From: Streptomyces spinoverrucosus
GTDB taxonomy: Bacteria; Actinomycetota; Actinomycetes; Streptomycetales; Streptomycetaceae
Assembly: GCF_006539505.1 (NCBI RefSeq)
Contig: NZ_BJND01000045.1
Coordinates: forward strand, 1 to 64,000
Direction of reading: 5' to 3'
Length of the DNA stretch: 64,000 bases
Shown in pieces: positions 8,686 through 17,483 of this stretch (positions within the stretch are counted from its first letter, which is position 1; each line of letters begins with the position of its first letter). The position numbers and the translations under genes are program-made. The notes beneath the pieces were generated by a model, which saw nothing but the letters and a program-made list of their open reading frames with translations, had not been told where the DNA came from and did not search any database.

Positions 8686-9876
8686 TCACGTTCGCGACCG
8701 CGCCGGTTGCCGCAACAGGTAGACGCCGGCCGTCGAGACCAGCACGGCCATGCACGCGATGAACACCAGCCCTGCGCCCTCCAGGCCGATCGGCCCCGTC
8801 AGCAGCCCTACCCCGATCACCGGCACCGAGATACCCGCGTACGCCACCACGAACAGCGTCGAGATCACCGCCGCACGCCGGTCCTCGGGCGATGCCTCGG
8901 CCACCGTGGACAGCGCCCCGCGAAACGCCAGGCCCTGCCCGCCCCCGCCGACAAGCGCGCTGAGCACCACCAGCGACAGCAGGTCCCACCGTAGCGCCCC
9001 CGCGAGCAGCGCCAGTCCGGCGAGCAGCCCGGCGCAGCCCAGTGGCAGGGAGCGCCCCTCCCCCACCCGGCCGACCGCAAGTTGACCGGCGGTCGAGGCG
9101 AAGAACGCCAGCGCGACGACCAGCCCGCTCACGGCGTGGTTGTCCACGTTCAAGGAGAGCTCCAGGAACGCCGGGCTGACCGACGTGAACACCCCGAAGA
9201 GTGCGAACCCCACGAACGAGGCGATCGCCGCGGGCCCGAACACCGCCCGCACCTGCGCGGGCAGGGTGGGCCGCTGCGGCCGTACCGCGCCAAGCGGCCG
9301 CCGCTCCCGCACGGTCTCCCGAATTCGCAGCAGGCCGGCGACCGAGCCGGCCACGAGTGCGAGATGCACGGCGAACGGGAGGTACAGCGGCCAGGGAGCG
9401 TATTGCGCGAGCACCCCGGCGAGCAGCGGACCGCAGCCCAGCCCGCCCATATTGGCGGCCGTCGCCACGAACGTGGCCCGCGAGGCGCCGCCATCCGGTG
9501 CCAGCTCCATCACATACGCCGTGGCGGCCCCGGTGAACAGGCCGGCGGACAGCCCCGACAGCAGCCGCCCCGCATACAGCCAGCCCAGCCCGGTGGCGCA
9601 CAGGAAGCAGACGGCGCTCGCCGCCGCGAACCCCAGTCCCCACAGCAGCACCGGCCGCCTGCCGACAGCGTCCGAGGCGTTGCCCGCGAGCAGCAGCACG
9701 CCGATGACCCCGAAGGCGTACACGGCGTACACCACGGTCACCGTCAGCTCGGAGAAGCCGAACTTCTCCTGGTAGAGGGGATAGAGGGGGGTCGGCAGTG
9801 TGGTGCCAGTCATGCACACGGCAAACACCGCACCGCTGAGCAAACACTGGCGCCACCCTGTCCGATCACCGCTCAT
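8686..9876 (-). CDS. MFS transporter
   Basis: A 396-residue membrane protein of the major facilitator superfamily, with about twelve hydrophobic segments. The motif A loop between TM2 and TM3 reads GNASDAVGRRPVLLWG (residues 65-80), and the second half repeats the pattern with a degenerate loop (GQLAVGRVGEGRS). The ATG at 9876 gives a short cytoplasmic N-terminus before TM1 and was chosen over longer upstream openings that are charged and proline-rich. Family context suggests a drug or metabolite exporter; the substrate cannot be read from the sequence. It is transcribed divergently from the phospholipase-D gene. Confidence 0.85.
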   Translation of the reverse strand: MSGDRTGWRQCLLSGAVFAVCMTGTTLPTPLYPLYQEKFGFSELTVTVVYAVYAFGVIGVLLLAGNASDAVGRRPVLLWGLGFAAASAVCFLCATGLGWLYAGRLLSGLSAGLFTGAATAYVMELAPDGGASRATFVATAANMGGLGCGPLLAGVLAQYAPWPLYLPFAVHLALVAGSVAGLLRIRETVRERRPLGAVRPQRPTLPAQVRAVFGPAAIASFVGFALFGVFTSVSPAFLELSLNVDNHAVSGLVVALAFFASTAGQLAVGRVGEGRSLPLGCAGLLAGLALLAGALRWDLLSLVVLSALVGGGGQGLAFRGALSTVAEASPEDRRAAVISTLFVVAYAGISVPVIGVGLLTGPIGLEGAGLVFIACMAVLVSTAGVYLLRQPARSRT

Positions 9877-10096
9877 GCCGCCGACGGTAACCCGCACGCC
9901 GCCCCGGCCCGACACGACGTGCCCGGCGGTGCGTGCCAGAGGAAGGAGGCGCGGCGAAGGCGCCCGGGCGGGGCTCGGCCGCTGCGGGCGGCGGCCCACC
10001 CTGGCGAGCAGGCCTGCGATGACACCGGGTGCCAAGGCCGTGAACGTCTGAGGTAGAGGCAAACGGGGTACACGTGTTGAGCTGGAGGACCTGGCT

Positions 10097-11713
10097 GTGG
10101 AACTCACCGACTGGCTGCTGACCTCGAGCGAACGCGGCAACAGCGCGACACGTCTGGACAGCCGCCGACCGGATCGAGCGGCCTGGTCGCACGGAAACAC
10201 GGTGCGGCCCCTGATCCACGGTGCGAGGTACTTCCGGGAACTCCTCAGCGCGATCCGCACGCAGCGCGCCGGAGACCTGCTCCTGTTCACCGACTGGCGC
10301 GGTGACCCCGACGAGCGCCTCAACGGTCCCGGCAGCGAAGTCGGCACCGTCCTGTGCGAGGCGGCCGAGCGTGGTGTGATCGTCAAAGGGCTGGTCTGGC
10401 GCTCCCACCTGGACCGATTCCAGTTCAGTGAGGCCGAGAACCGCTACCTCGGCGAGGAGGTCGAAGCGGCCGGCGGCGAGTGCCTGCTCGACATGAGGGT
10501 GCGCCCCGGTGGCTCGCACCACCAGAAGTTCGTGGTGCTCCGGCATCCAGACCGCCCCGAGCTCGACATTGCGTTCGTCGGCGGCATCGACCTGTGCCAC
10601 AACCGCCACGACGACGCAGCACACAGTGGCGACCCGCAGTCACAGCCCATCGCCGCCGCGTACGGACGGCACCCACCGTGGCACGACATCCAGCTCGCGA
10701 TACGCGGACCGGCCGTCGGCGACATCGAAGCCGTCTTCCGCGAACGCTGGGAGGACCCGGCGCCGCTCACCCGCAGCCCGCTCGTCCGCCTGCGAGAACT
10801 CGTACACCACCAAGACACTGACGCAGACCCGCTGCCGCCGCAGGCGCCCGACCCGCGGCCCCGCGGTACATGCACCGTCCAGCTCCTGCGCACCTACCCG
10901 AACCGGCTGCTGCGCGGTTACGACTTCGCCCCCGACGGCGAGCGCAGTATCGCCCGCGGCTACCGCAAGGCGCTGCGGCGGGCACGAGCCCTGATCTACC
11001 TGGAGGACCAGTACCTGTGGTCCCCGCACGTGATGGAATGCTTCGCCGAGGCACTGACCGCCAACCCCGGCCTCCGCCTGATCGCGGTCATCCCCTCCCT
11101 CCCCGAACAGGCCGGCCGACTCACTCTGCCGATCAACCTGATCGGCCGGATCACCGCCCTGGACAGGCTGCGCCGCGCCGGTGGTGGGCGCGTCGCGGTG
11201 TACGGGCTGGAGAACCACGCAGGGACACCGGTGTACGTGCATGCCAAGGTGTGTGTGATCGACGACGTGTGGACCTCGGTCGGATCCGACAACATCAACC
11301 TCCGCTCCTGGACCCACGACTCCGAACTCAGCTGTGCAGTCCTCGACGAGAGCACAGACCCACGTGAGCCAGGCGACCCCGGCGGACTCGGGGACGGCGC
11401 ACGCAGCTACGCCAGAAACCTGCGCCTGGAGCTCTCGCGAGAGCACCTGGACATTGCAACACCCGGTGATCCGCACGCATCCGACCCGCTCTGCGACCCC
11501 GTGACCGCCTTCAACGCCTTCGCGGCGAGCGCCGCCGCACTGGACTCCTGGTACGACAACGGCCGCCCCGGCCCCAAACCCCCCGGCCGCCTGCGCACGT
11601 ATCGCCCGCCGAGCCTGTCACGTCCGACCAGGACACTGTGCACGCCCCTGCATCGCCTCCTCGTCGACCCGGACGGCCGCCCCCTCAGGCTGCGCCGCCG
11701 CAACGCGTACTGA
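10097..11713 (+). CDS. Phospholipase D family protein
   Basis: The 538-residue product carries two HKD motifs typical of the PLD superfamily: SHHQKFVVL with H142/K144 and YVHAKVCVIDD with H381/K383, the latter followed by SVGSDNINLRSW. Such enzymes hydrolyse or transfer phosphatidyl groups through a phosphohistidine. No signal peptide is visible at the GTG start (10097), unlike classical secreted Streptomyces PLD, so a cytoplasmic or membrane-associated role such as a cardiolipin-synthase-like transferase is possible. The acceptor is unknown. It appears monocistronic. Confidence 0.85.
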   Translation: MELTDWLLTSSERGNSATRLDSRRPDRAAWSHGNTVRPLIHGARYFRELLSAIRTQRAGDLLLFTDWRGDPDERLNGPGSEVGTVLCEAAERGVIVKGLVWRSHLDRFQFSEAENRYLGEEVEAAGGECLLDMRVRPGGSHHQKFVVLRHPDRPELDIAFVGGIDLCHNRHDDAAHSGDPQSQPIAAAYGRHPPWHDIQLAIRGPAVGDIEAVFRERWEDPAPLTRSPLVRLRELVHHQDTDADPLPPQAPDPRPRGTCTVQLLRTYPNRLLRGYDFAPDGERSIARGYRKALRRARALIYLEDQYLWSPHVMECFAEALTANPGLRLIAVIPSLPEQAGRLTLPINLIGRITALDRLRRAGGGRVAVYGLENHAGTPVYVHAKVCVIDDVWTSVGSDNINLRSWTHDSELSCAVLDESTDPREPGDPGGLGDGARSYARNLRLELSREHLDIATPGDPHASDPLCDPVTAFNAFAASAAALDSWYDNGRPGPKPPGRLRTYRPPSLSRPTRTLCTPLHRLLVDPDGRPLRLRRRNAY

Positions 11714-11964
11714 TGACCGCCGGCGTCGCACCTGCGAAAGGATCAGCCCGAAAGGCGACCGGGCCCACGCAGGCTCAGACCGAGCTCGCGGTGTTGTCGC
11801 AGAACCTGGGCGCCTCGCTCGGGCGCCAAGGTACGTCGCGTGGGCTGGCGGGCATTGCGCCGGGTGAGGCGCAGCGGCGTTCTTGGCGCGCGTGTCCTGT
11901 GCCGGCGAAGCCTGATCATTGCCATCGGAAGCTGGTCGCTGTTCCTCTCGTGCCACCGAAGTTC

Positions 11965-12262
11965 GATCGTTCGGGCGCTTCCAGAAAGACGGCCTGCGCA
12001 CGGTCGGCGGTATCACGGCGGGTCTGCTCGTATGGGGCGCACTCACCGTGATCGGCCTGGCCGCGTCGGCCACGGCCTACAGGGTCGTCAAGCTCGCCGA
12101 TGCCGCCTACCTCGGCTTCCTGGGTGTCCAAGCGTGCCTGGAGCTGACACAGCCGTTCGGTGACCGCGGTGGCGAACTTCCCGGCCCCGTCCGGCAACGC
12201 GTGGCGCACAGGACTGGTCAGCAACGTCTTCAACCCGAAGACCACGCTCGCGCCGTCCGGCT
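11965..12262 (+). pseudogene. LysE-family exporter relic
   Basis: The frame GLRTVGGITAGLLVWGALTV, then ASATAYRVVKLADAAYLGFL, matches the first transmembrane part of LysE/RhtB amino-acid exporters. A frameshift near 12140-12190 leads to GNAWRTGLVSNVFNPK, which is the next conserved LysE segment. The gene is then lost, ending about 100 bp before an IS110-type transposase. N-terminus and C-terminal half are missing. Confidence 0.7.
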
Positions 12263-12368
12263 TCTCGCCGCACCTTGGAATGACCGTGCGCCCCGCTCGC
12301 TCGCTGGAGCGACCCAAGGCCACTCAAACTTCCCTACGTTGTTCTGCGGGAGGCGGTGAGCCCTTCGT

Positions 12369-13554
12369 ATGGTTCACCCACCCATCGATGCAGGCAGGAA
12401 TCATCACCACTGTGTCGTGATCGATGAGAGCGGCCGTCGGCTGCTGTCACGTCGCGTCGCCAACGACGAGCCCGAACTGCTCGAACTCCTGGCCGACGTC
12501 CTGGCCCTGGGCGACCAGGTGACCTGGGGCATCGACCTGGCCGACGGCGGAGCCGCCCTGGCCATCGCGATCCTCCTCAACCATGGCCAGCCGGTGCACT
12601 ACATCTCCGGCCGGGCCATCCACCGCGCCTCCGAGAGCTACCGCGGCGAGGGCAAGACCGATGCCAAGGACGCCGCCGTCATCGCCGATCAGATCCGCGC
12701 TCGCCGCGACCTGCACCCCTTACGCACCGGCGACGACACCGTCACCGACCTCAAGATCCTCACGGGTCGGCGCATGGACCTGGTCGCCGACCGCATCCGC
12801 ACCGTCAACCGGTTGCGCGCCCAGCTCACCAGCGTCTTCCCTGGCCTGGAACGGGCGCTGGACCTCACCAACACCGGGCCCGCTCACTTTGCTGACCGGC
12901 TACCAGACCCCGGCGGCCGCCCGCGGACCGGCGCCAAGCGGCTGGAGACCTGGCTGCGCAACCGCCGCGTTGTCCGCCCGGACCGGCTCGCCGAGATTGC
13001 CGTCCAGGCCGCCGAACGGCAGCACACCAGCCTGCCCGGCGAGAAGCTGGCCACCGAGCTGGTGCACACGCTGGCGAAGGAGGTGCTGGCCCTCAACCAG
13101 CAGGTCGCCGATCTCGACAAGGACATCGAAGCCCGGTTTCGCGACCACCACGCCTTCGAGGTGATCACCAGCATGCCCGTGCCTGGGCGTCATCCTCGGC
13201 GCCGAGTTCCTGGCCGCCACCGGCGGCGACATGACGGTCTTCGGCACCGCTGACCGTCTCGCCGGCTTCGGCGGCGTCGCCCCGGTGCCCCGCAATTCCG
13301 GGAAGATCAACGGCAACCTGCGGCGCCCGTAGCGATACAACCGCCGCCTCCAACGGGTCTTCTACACATCGGCGTTGTTCAGCATCCGGCACTGCGACGA
13401 GTCGCGTCAGTTCCACGACCGCAAACGCGCCGTGGTTAAACGCCACACCCAGGCCGTCCTCGCCCTCGCCCGCCGCCGCGTCAACGTCCTCTGGGCCCTC
13501 CTGTGCGACGGGCGGTGCTACGAGCTCACCCCGCCCAGTGCCCTCGCGGCTTGA
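12369..13554 (+). pseudogene. IS110-family transposase, disrupted
   Basis: The N-terminal DEDD RuvC-like domain is clear: PIDAGRNHHHCVVIDESGRR, then VTWGIDLADGGAALAIA and the signature GEGKTDAKDAAVIADQ. The C-terminal domain with the catalytic Ser region appears in a different frame after a shift near 13180 (LGVILGAEFLAATGGDM, FGGVAPVPRNSGKING). A TAG at about 13330 interrupts NLRRP-RYNRRLQRVFY, and the frame then runs to TGA at 13552. One frameshift and one nonsense codon make it inactive. No terminal inverted repeats are expected for this family. It truncates a LysE gene on its left. Confidence 0.85.
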
Positions 13555-13629
13555 CAGACCGCATGAGGAATCGGTGGCACACGGCCAAGGTTCGTCGGCA
13601 CGGGACAGAGTGATCGCGAGGAAGGACCT

Positions 13630-13775
13630 GGTCCGGTACCTGGTGGTGAAGGAGTTGCGGAAGGCGGGCTGTTCGTGGACGGTCTCCACGCGCGCGTTGA
13701 TCATCCGTGCGCCGATCCTGATGTCCTTTCGTCGGCGCCACAATCCAGTTCGGCGCGGTCGTCTCCTCGGTACCG
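13630..13775 (-). pseudogene. SRAP (YedK/HMCES) peptidase relic
   Basis: On the minus strand, APNWIVAPTK is followed, after a frame change, by IRIGARMINARVETVHEQPAF. Both are conserved SOS-response-associated peptidase segments, but in intact proteins about 40 residues lie between them. The catalytic Cys2 N-terminus and the C-terminal half are also missing. A decayed gene with an internal deletion. Confidence 0.6.
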
Positions 13776-13851
13776 CCAATCGATGACCTTGAAGCGCTTC
13801 CGCCACCGCCACCGTGACGGAAACCGCGTGCAACCACCCCGGCAGCAGCGC

Positions 13852-13857
13852 TACTGT
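13852..13857 (+). promoter_or_regulatory. Possible -10 box upstream of permuted tRNA
   Basis: TACTGT lies 35 bases before the first tRNA nucleotide; a weak GTGCAA sits 18 bases further upstream. Transcription would start near 13864 and could run to the hairpin at 14012-14044. This is only a motif match. Confidence 0.25.
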
Positions 13858-13891
13858 TCTGGCCGTGCAGGTGCGCAGGCAGCGGATACTT

Positions 13892-13966
13892 CGCCTCTCA
13901 AGCGGGTAACGCGGGTTCGAATCCCGCCGCCGGCCGAGCCGGTGTCGTCCAGCGGCCCAGGACGCC
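13892..13966 (+). tRNA. Circularly permuted tRNA-Glu (CUC): 3' half before 5' half
   Basis: Positions 13892-13935 encode tRNA nucleotides 29-73: half the 5' anticodon strand (CGC), loop CTCTCAA with anticodon CTC, 3' strand GCGGG, variable TAAC, T arm GCGGG-TTCGAAT-CCCGC and acceptor strand CGCCGGC. Three bases later, 13938-13966 encode nucleotides 1-28: acceptor GCCGGTG, TC, D stem GTCC, loop AGCGGCCCA with the GG pair, D stem GGAC, G, then CC. Put in normal order every stem closes: acceptor 7 bp with one G-U, D 4 bp, anticodon 5 bp (CC joined to CGC), T 5 bp. No CCA is encoded, and nucleotide 73 would be C, unusual for tRNA-Glu. The outer flanks 13878-13890 and 13971-13984 are complementary. 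Whether it is processed into a tRNA or is a rearranged relic is open. Confidence 0.75.
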
Positions 13967-14011
13967 TTACAGTGCTCCGCAGCCGACCCTGATCTCTGCA
14001 CACCAGACACC

Positions 14012-14044
14012 AGCCGCCCGCCACGGTGACAACGGCGGGCGGCT
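14012..14044 (+). terminator. Hairpin terminator after permuted tRNA
   Basis: An 11-bp perfect stem (AGCCGCCCGCC / GGCGGGCGGCT) with an 11-nt loop, as commonly found after stable RNA genes in streptomycetes. No T-run follows. Confidence 0.6.
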
Positions 14045-14236
14045 CCGTCACTCATTGCTTCCGCGAGCGGGCGCGGCTGCGCCAGACGGCTTCGGCGTCA
14101 TCGAGGATGCTGTTCTGGTCAGCTGGATCGAAGATTCCTGGTCGGCGAGTCGGCGCGACTCGCCGGTACCCCCTGCGACGGCCCGGCCCACCCCGGTCAC
14201 CCGGTGGCCGGCCGCCAAAAGCGATAGAAAAGGTAT

Positions 14237-17050
14237 GTGTGTGGGGTTCCGAGACAATCTCGGCACAGGCCTGACAGGTCCAGACGGACCCAAAGGCCCG
14301 GCCGGCATCCTCGCCCGTCGAGGGACCTGCGCTCCCTGCTGAGTGTGGGCAGCATCGCCGGGCAGGTCTTCCTCCTGCAGCTGGCGGTCGTGGTGCTGCT
14401 CGTCGCCGCCGCGTTGGTGGCCCTCGTGTTGCAGGCTCAACGCGACAGCATGCAGGAAGCCCAGAGCAGAACCCGCGCCGCAGCACAGGCGTTCGCGAAC
14501 TCCCCGACGATCGTGGCGGCGCTGAACAGCCCGGACCCGACTGCGGCGCTGCAGCCGCACGCCGAGGCGGCCCGGAAGGCCGCGGGCGTCGATGCCGTCA
14601 TCGTGTACCGGCTGGACGGAATCACCCTCACTCACCCCGACCCGGATCAGATCGGGAAACACGTCATCGGGCCCTACGCGGAGGCGGCGGGCGGCAAGGC
14701 CTTCACCAGTACCTTCCAGGGGTCTCTGGGACTCTCCGTGATCTCGGCGGTCCCCGTCAGGGATGCCGACGGCTCGGTTGTCGCCATCGTCTCCGCTCCC
14801 GTCACCGTCGAGAAGGTGGAGCACATGGTGAAACAGCAGCTGCCGGTCCTGCTCGGCGGCGCCGGTGGGGCCCTTGCCATTGCCGCCGCCGGGTCGGGCC
14901 TGGTGAGCCGGCGGTTGCGGCGGCAGACCCACGGCCTGGGCCCGGCTCACATGACCCGGATGTACGAGCACCACGACGCGGTCCTGCACGCCGTACGGGA
15001 AGGGGTGCTGATCATCACTGGCGACGGCCGACTGCTGCTGGCCAACGACGAGGCACGGCGGCTGCTGGACCTGCCGGCTGACGCGGATGGCCGCCACATC
15101 ACCGATCTGGGCCTGGCGCAGGACCTCGCCGGGCTGCTGACCTCGGACGACCGCCCGGCCACCGACGCGGTGTACCTGGCGGCCGACCGGCTACTGGCGG
15201 TCAACAAGCGGCTCACTGCACCTCGCGGACCGGCCGGCAGCGTGGTGACGCTACGGGACACCACCGAGCTGCGGGCTCTGTCCGGCACGGTCGAGGTGAC
15301 GCGCGAACGGTTGAACCTGCTCCATGACGCCGGGATGCGGATCGGCACCACGCTCGATGTGAGGCGCACCGCCGAGGAACTGGCGGAGGTGGCGGTGCCC
15401 CGGTTCGCCGACGTCGTCACGGTCGAGCTGCTGGACCCGGTCCTGCACGGCGAGGAGCCCTCCGGTGCGACCGTCGAGATGCGGCGTACCGCGGTCGCGG
15501 GTCTGGACGAGGACCATCTCGTCCATCCAGTCGGCGAGCTGACCCGGTTCGCCGCCGCCCACCCCGTCTCGTCCGGGTTGGCCGACGGCCGGCCGGTCTT
15601 GGTGAGGGACCTGGGCTCCTTCGACGGCCGGCGCGCCCAGGACCCCGAATGTGCCCGGCGAATCCTCGACCACGGCATCCACTCCCTGCTCGTCGTACCG
15701 CTGCGGGCCGGCGGGGTGGTACTGGGAGTGGCGGTCTTCTGCAGGGCGAGCGTCTCCCCGCCGTTCGAAGACGAGGATGTGTCCTTCGCCGAGGAGCTGG
15801 CTGCCCGGACCGCGGCGTGCATCGACAACGCCCGCCGCTACACCCGCGAACACACCATGGCCGCCGCTCTGCAACGCAGCCTGCTGCCACGCGGGTTGCC
15901 CGAACAGACCGCCTTCGATGTCGCCTGCCGTTACCTGCCGGCCCGGGCTGGGGTGGGTGGGGACTGGTTCGACGTCATTCCGCTGTCCGGCACCCGGGTG
16001 GCGCTCGTGGTGGGTGATGTCGTGGGCCACGGCCTGCACGCCGCGGCGACCATGGGCAGGCTGCGCACCGCCGTTCACAACTTCTCCGGCCTGGACATGC
16101 CTCCCGAGGAGTTGTTGAGCAAACTCGACGAACTGGTGGCCCAGATCGATCCCGAGGAGTCCGCCACCGAGGAGGTCGCGCAGGGGATCACCGGCGCAAC
16201 ATGCCTGTACGCCGTCTACGACCCTGCCTCCGGGGAGCTGGCCGTCGCCACCGCGGGCCATCCGGGACCCGTGCTGGTCTATCCCGATGGGACCGTGGAC
16301 CTCCTCCAGATGCCCGTCTCCCCGCCCCTGGGGCTGAGCACCGGCCTGCCCTTCGAAAGCGCCGAGCTGACCGTGCCCGAGGGCTCCCGTCTGGTGCTCT
16401 TCACCGACGGCCTTGTCGAGGACCGCAACCGCGACTTGGACGCCGGCCTGGCGGACCTGCGTGCTGCTCTCACCGGGCCCGATCGCACTCCGGAGGCCAC
16501 GTGCGCGGTGGTGATGGAGGCCATGCTGCCGAAACAGCCCAGGGATGACGTCGCACTGCTGGTGGCCCGCGCCCGTCGGCTCTGCCCCGCGCAGGTCGCC
16601 GAGTGGCCGGTGCCCCGTGACCCGGCGGCGGTGGCCGCAACGCGCACCGCCTGTGCCCGTCGGCTGGCGGAGTGGGGCCTGGAGCAAATCGCCTTCACCG
16701 CCGAACTCGTCCTCAGCGAGCTGATCACCAACGCCATCCGCTACGGCACCGAGCCCATCGCCGTCCGGCTGCTCCGCACGGAGCCGATCAGCGGCTTCAC
16801 CGCGGGCACCCTGATCTTCGAGGTCTCCGACGGCAGCAGCACCGCGCCCCGGCTTCGCCGGGCGAACGTCACCGACGAGGGTGGCCGCGGACTCTTCCTG
16901 GTCGCCCAGCTCACCGAGCGCTGGGGCACTCGCTACACGCCCCGCGGCAAAGTCATCTGGGCCGAGCGATCCCTCCAGGACGGCGTCCCGCCGACGGCGG
17001 AGCACCTCGGCGAGATCATGCCCGGCCTATGGGAGGACACAGCGCCATGA
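14237..17050 (+). CDS. Membrane sensor phosphatase: Cache-like, PAS, GAF, SpoIIE PP2C, HATPase
   Basis: A 937-residue protein if the GTG at 14237 is used; a GTG at 14345 just before TM1 is an alternative, since the intervening residues are Arg/Pro-rich. Two membrane segments (about 45-65 and 205-225) bracket an extracytoplasmic sensor region resembling CitA/DcuS sensors. Then follow a PAS domain (about 245-330), a GAF domain (about 370-525), a SpoIIE-type PP2C phosphatase with GGDWFDVIPLSGTRVALVVGDVVGHGLHAAATMG, and a C-terminal anti-sigma-factor-like ATPase (ELVLSELITNAIRYG, DEGGRGLFLVAQL). Such proteins typically dephosphorylate anti-anti-sigma factors in stress or development control. No sigma or anti-sigma partner lies next to it. 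The same architecture without the membrane sensor recurs at 54069-56495. Confidence 0.88.
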   Translation: MCGVPRQSRHRPDRSRRTQRPGRHPRPSRDLRSLLSVGSIAGQVFLLQLAVVVLLVAAALVALVLQAQRDSMQEAQSRTRAAAQAFANSPTIVAALNSPDPTAALQPHAEAARKAAGVDAVIVYRLDGITLTHPDPDQIGKHVIGPYAEAAGGKAFTSTFQGSLGLSVISAVPVRDADGSVVAIVSAPVTVEKVEHMVKQQLPVLLGGAGGALAIAAAGSGLVSRRLRRQTHGLGPAHMTRMYEHHDAVLHAVREGVLIITGDGRLLLANDEARRLLDLPADADGRHITDLGLAQDLAGLLTSDDRPATDAVYLAADRLLAVNKRLTAPRGPAGSVVTLRDTTELRALSGTVEVTRERLNLLHDAGMRIGTTLDVRRTAEELAEVAVPRFADVVTVELLDPVLHGEEPSGATVEMRRTAVAGLDEDHLVHPVGELTRFAAAHPVSSGLADGRPVLVRDLGSFDGRRAQDPECARRILDHGIHSLLVVPLRAGGVVLGVAVFCRASVSPPFEDEDVSFAEELAARTAACIDNARRYTREHTMAAALQRSLLPRGLPEQTAFDVACRYLPARAGVGGDWFDVIPLSGTRVALVVGDVVGHGLHAAATMGRLRTAVHNFSGLDMPPEELLSKLDELVAQIDPEESATEEVAQGITGATCLYAVYDPASGELAVATAGHPGPVLVYPDGTVDLLQMPVSPPLGLSTGLPFESAELTVPEGSRLVLFTDGLVEDRNRDLDAGLADLRAALTGPDRTPEATCAVVMEAMLPKQPRDDVALLVARARRLCPAQVAEWPVPRDPAAVAATRTACARRLAEWGLEQIAFTAELVLSELITNAIRYGTEPIAVRLLRTEPISGFTAGTLIFEVSDGSSTAPRLRRANVTDEGGRGLFLVAQLTERWGTRYTPRGKVIWAERSLQDGVPPTAEHLGEIMPGLWEDTAP

Positions 17051-17483
17051 GGGCATCGCGCACACCGCACGACCTGCGCGCGTCACCCGTCGCGCCGCAC
17101 AGGTACGGGCCCCAGCGGCTCTACCGTGGAAAGGCGCTGCTCGCAGGCTTCCTCAGGCGGGATTCTGCCGTCGAGGCGGCCGGGTACTCTGGCCTCGACT
17201 GCCGCTTCACCGACGTAATAGACCCAAGGAGTACGGAAGGCACAGCCGAGGGCCCGCCACTTCGGACCCCCGTGGTGCTGCCGGCGGCGGTCGGACCGCG
17301 GGCGTCGACAGCTTCCGGAAGTCCACGACGACGCGGCGCAGCCCTGGCACGACGCCGGCGGCGGCTCGCGCCGAAGCACAGTACGACGGCACCGTCGACC
17401 ACTCCAGTGACCCAATCCGCCCCGCACCAACCAAACGTCCTCGGTGATAACCCTCGGTTCCACACCCCACCTTCGGAGTCGTC
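17051..17483. other. Intergenic, nothing recognised
   Basis: The frames here give Arg/Pro-rich or mixed peptides with no recognisable domain. The 3' end presumably contains the promoter of the lipoprotein gene at 17484. Confidence 0.4.

Noticed and set aside
13855..13935. A conventional tRNA with its 5' half immediately upstream of the T-arm containing 3' half
   Set aside because: The 70 bases upstream give an acceptor strand with only four of seven pairs and no D stem, whereas the downstream 5' half pairs perfectly.
13881..13984. Treating the permuted tRNA as an integrase attachment site
   Set aside because: A duplicated tRNA 3' end of the att type would leave an intact tRNA plus a direct repeat; neither an intact tRNA nor an integrase gene is visible here.
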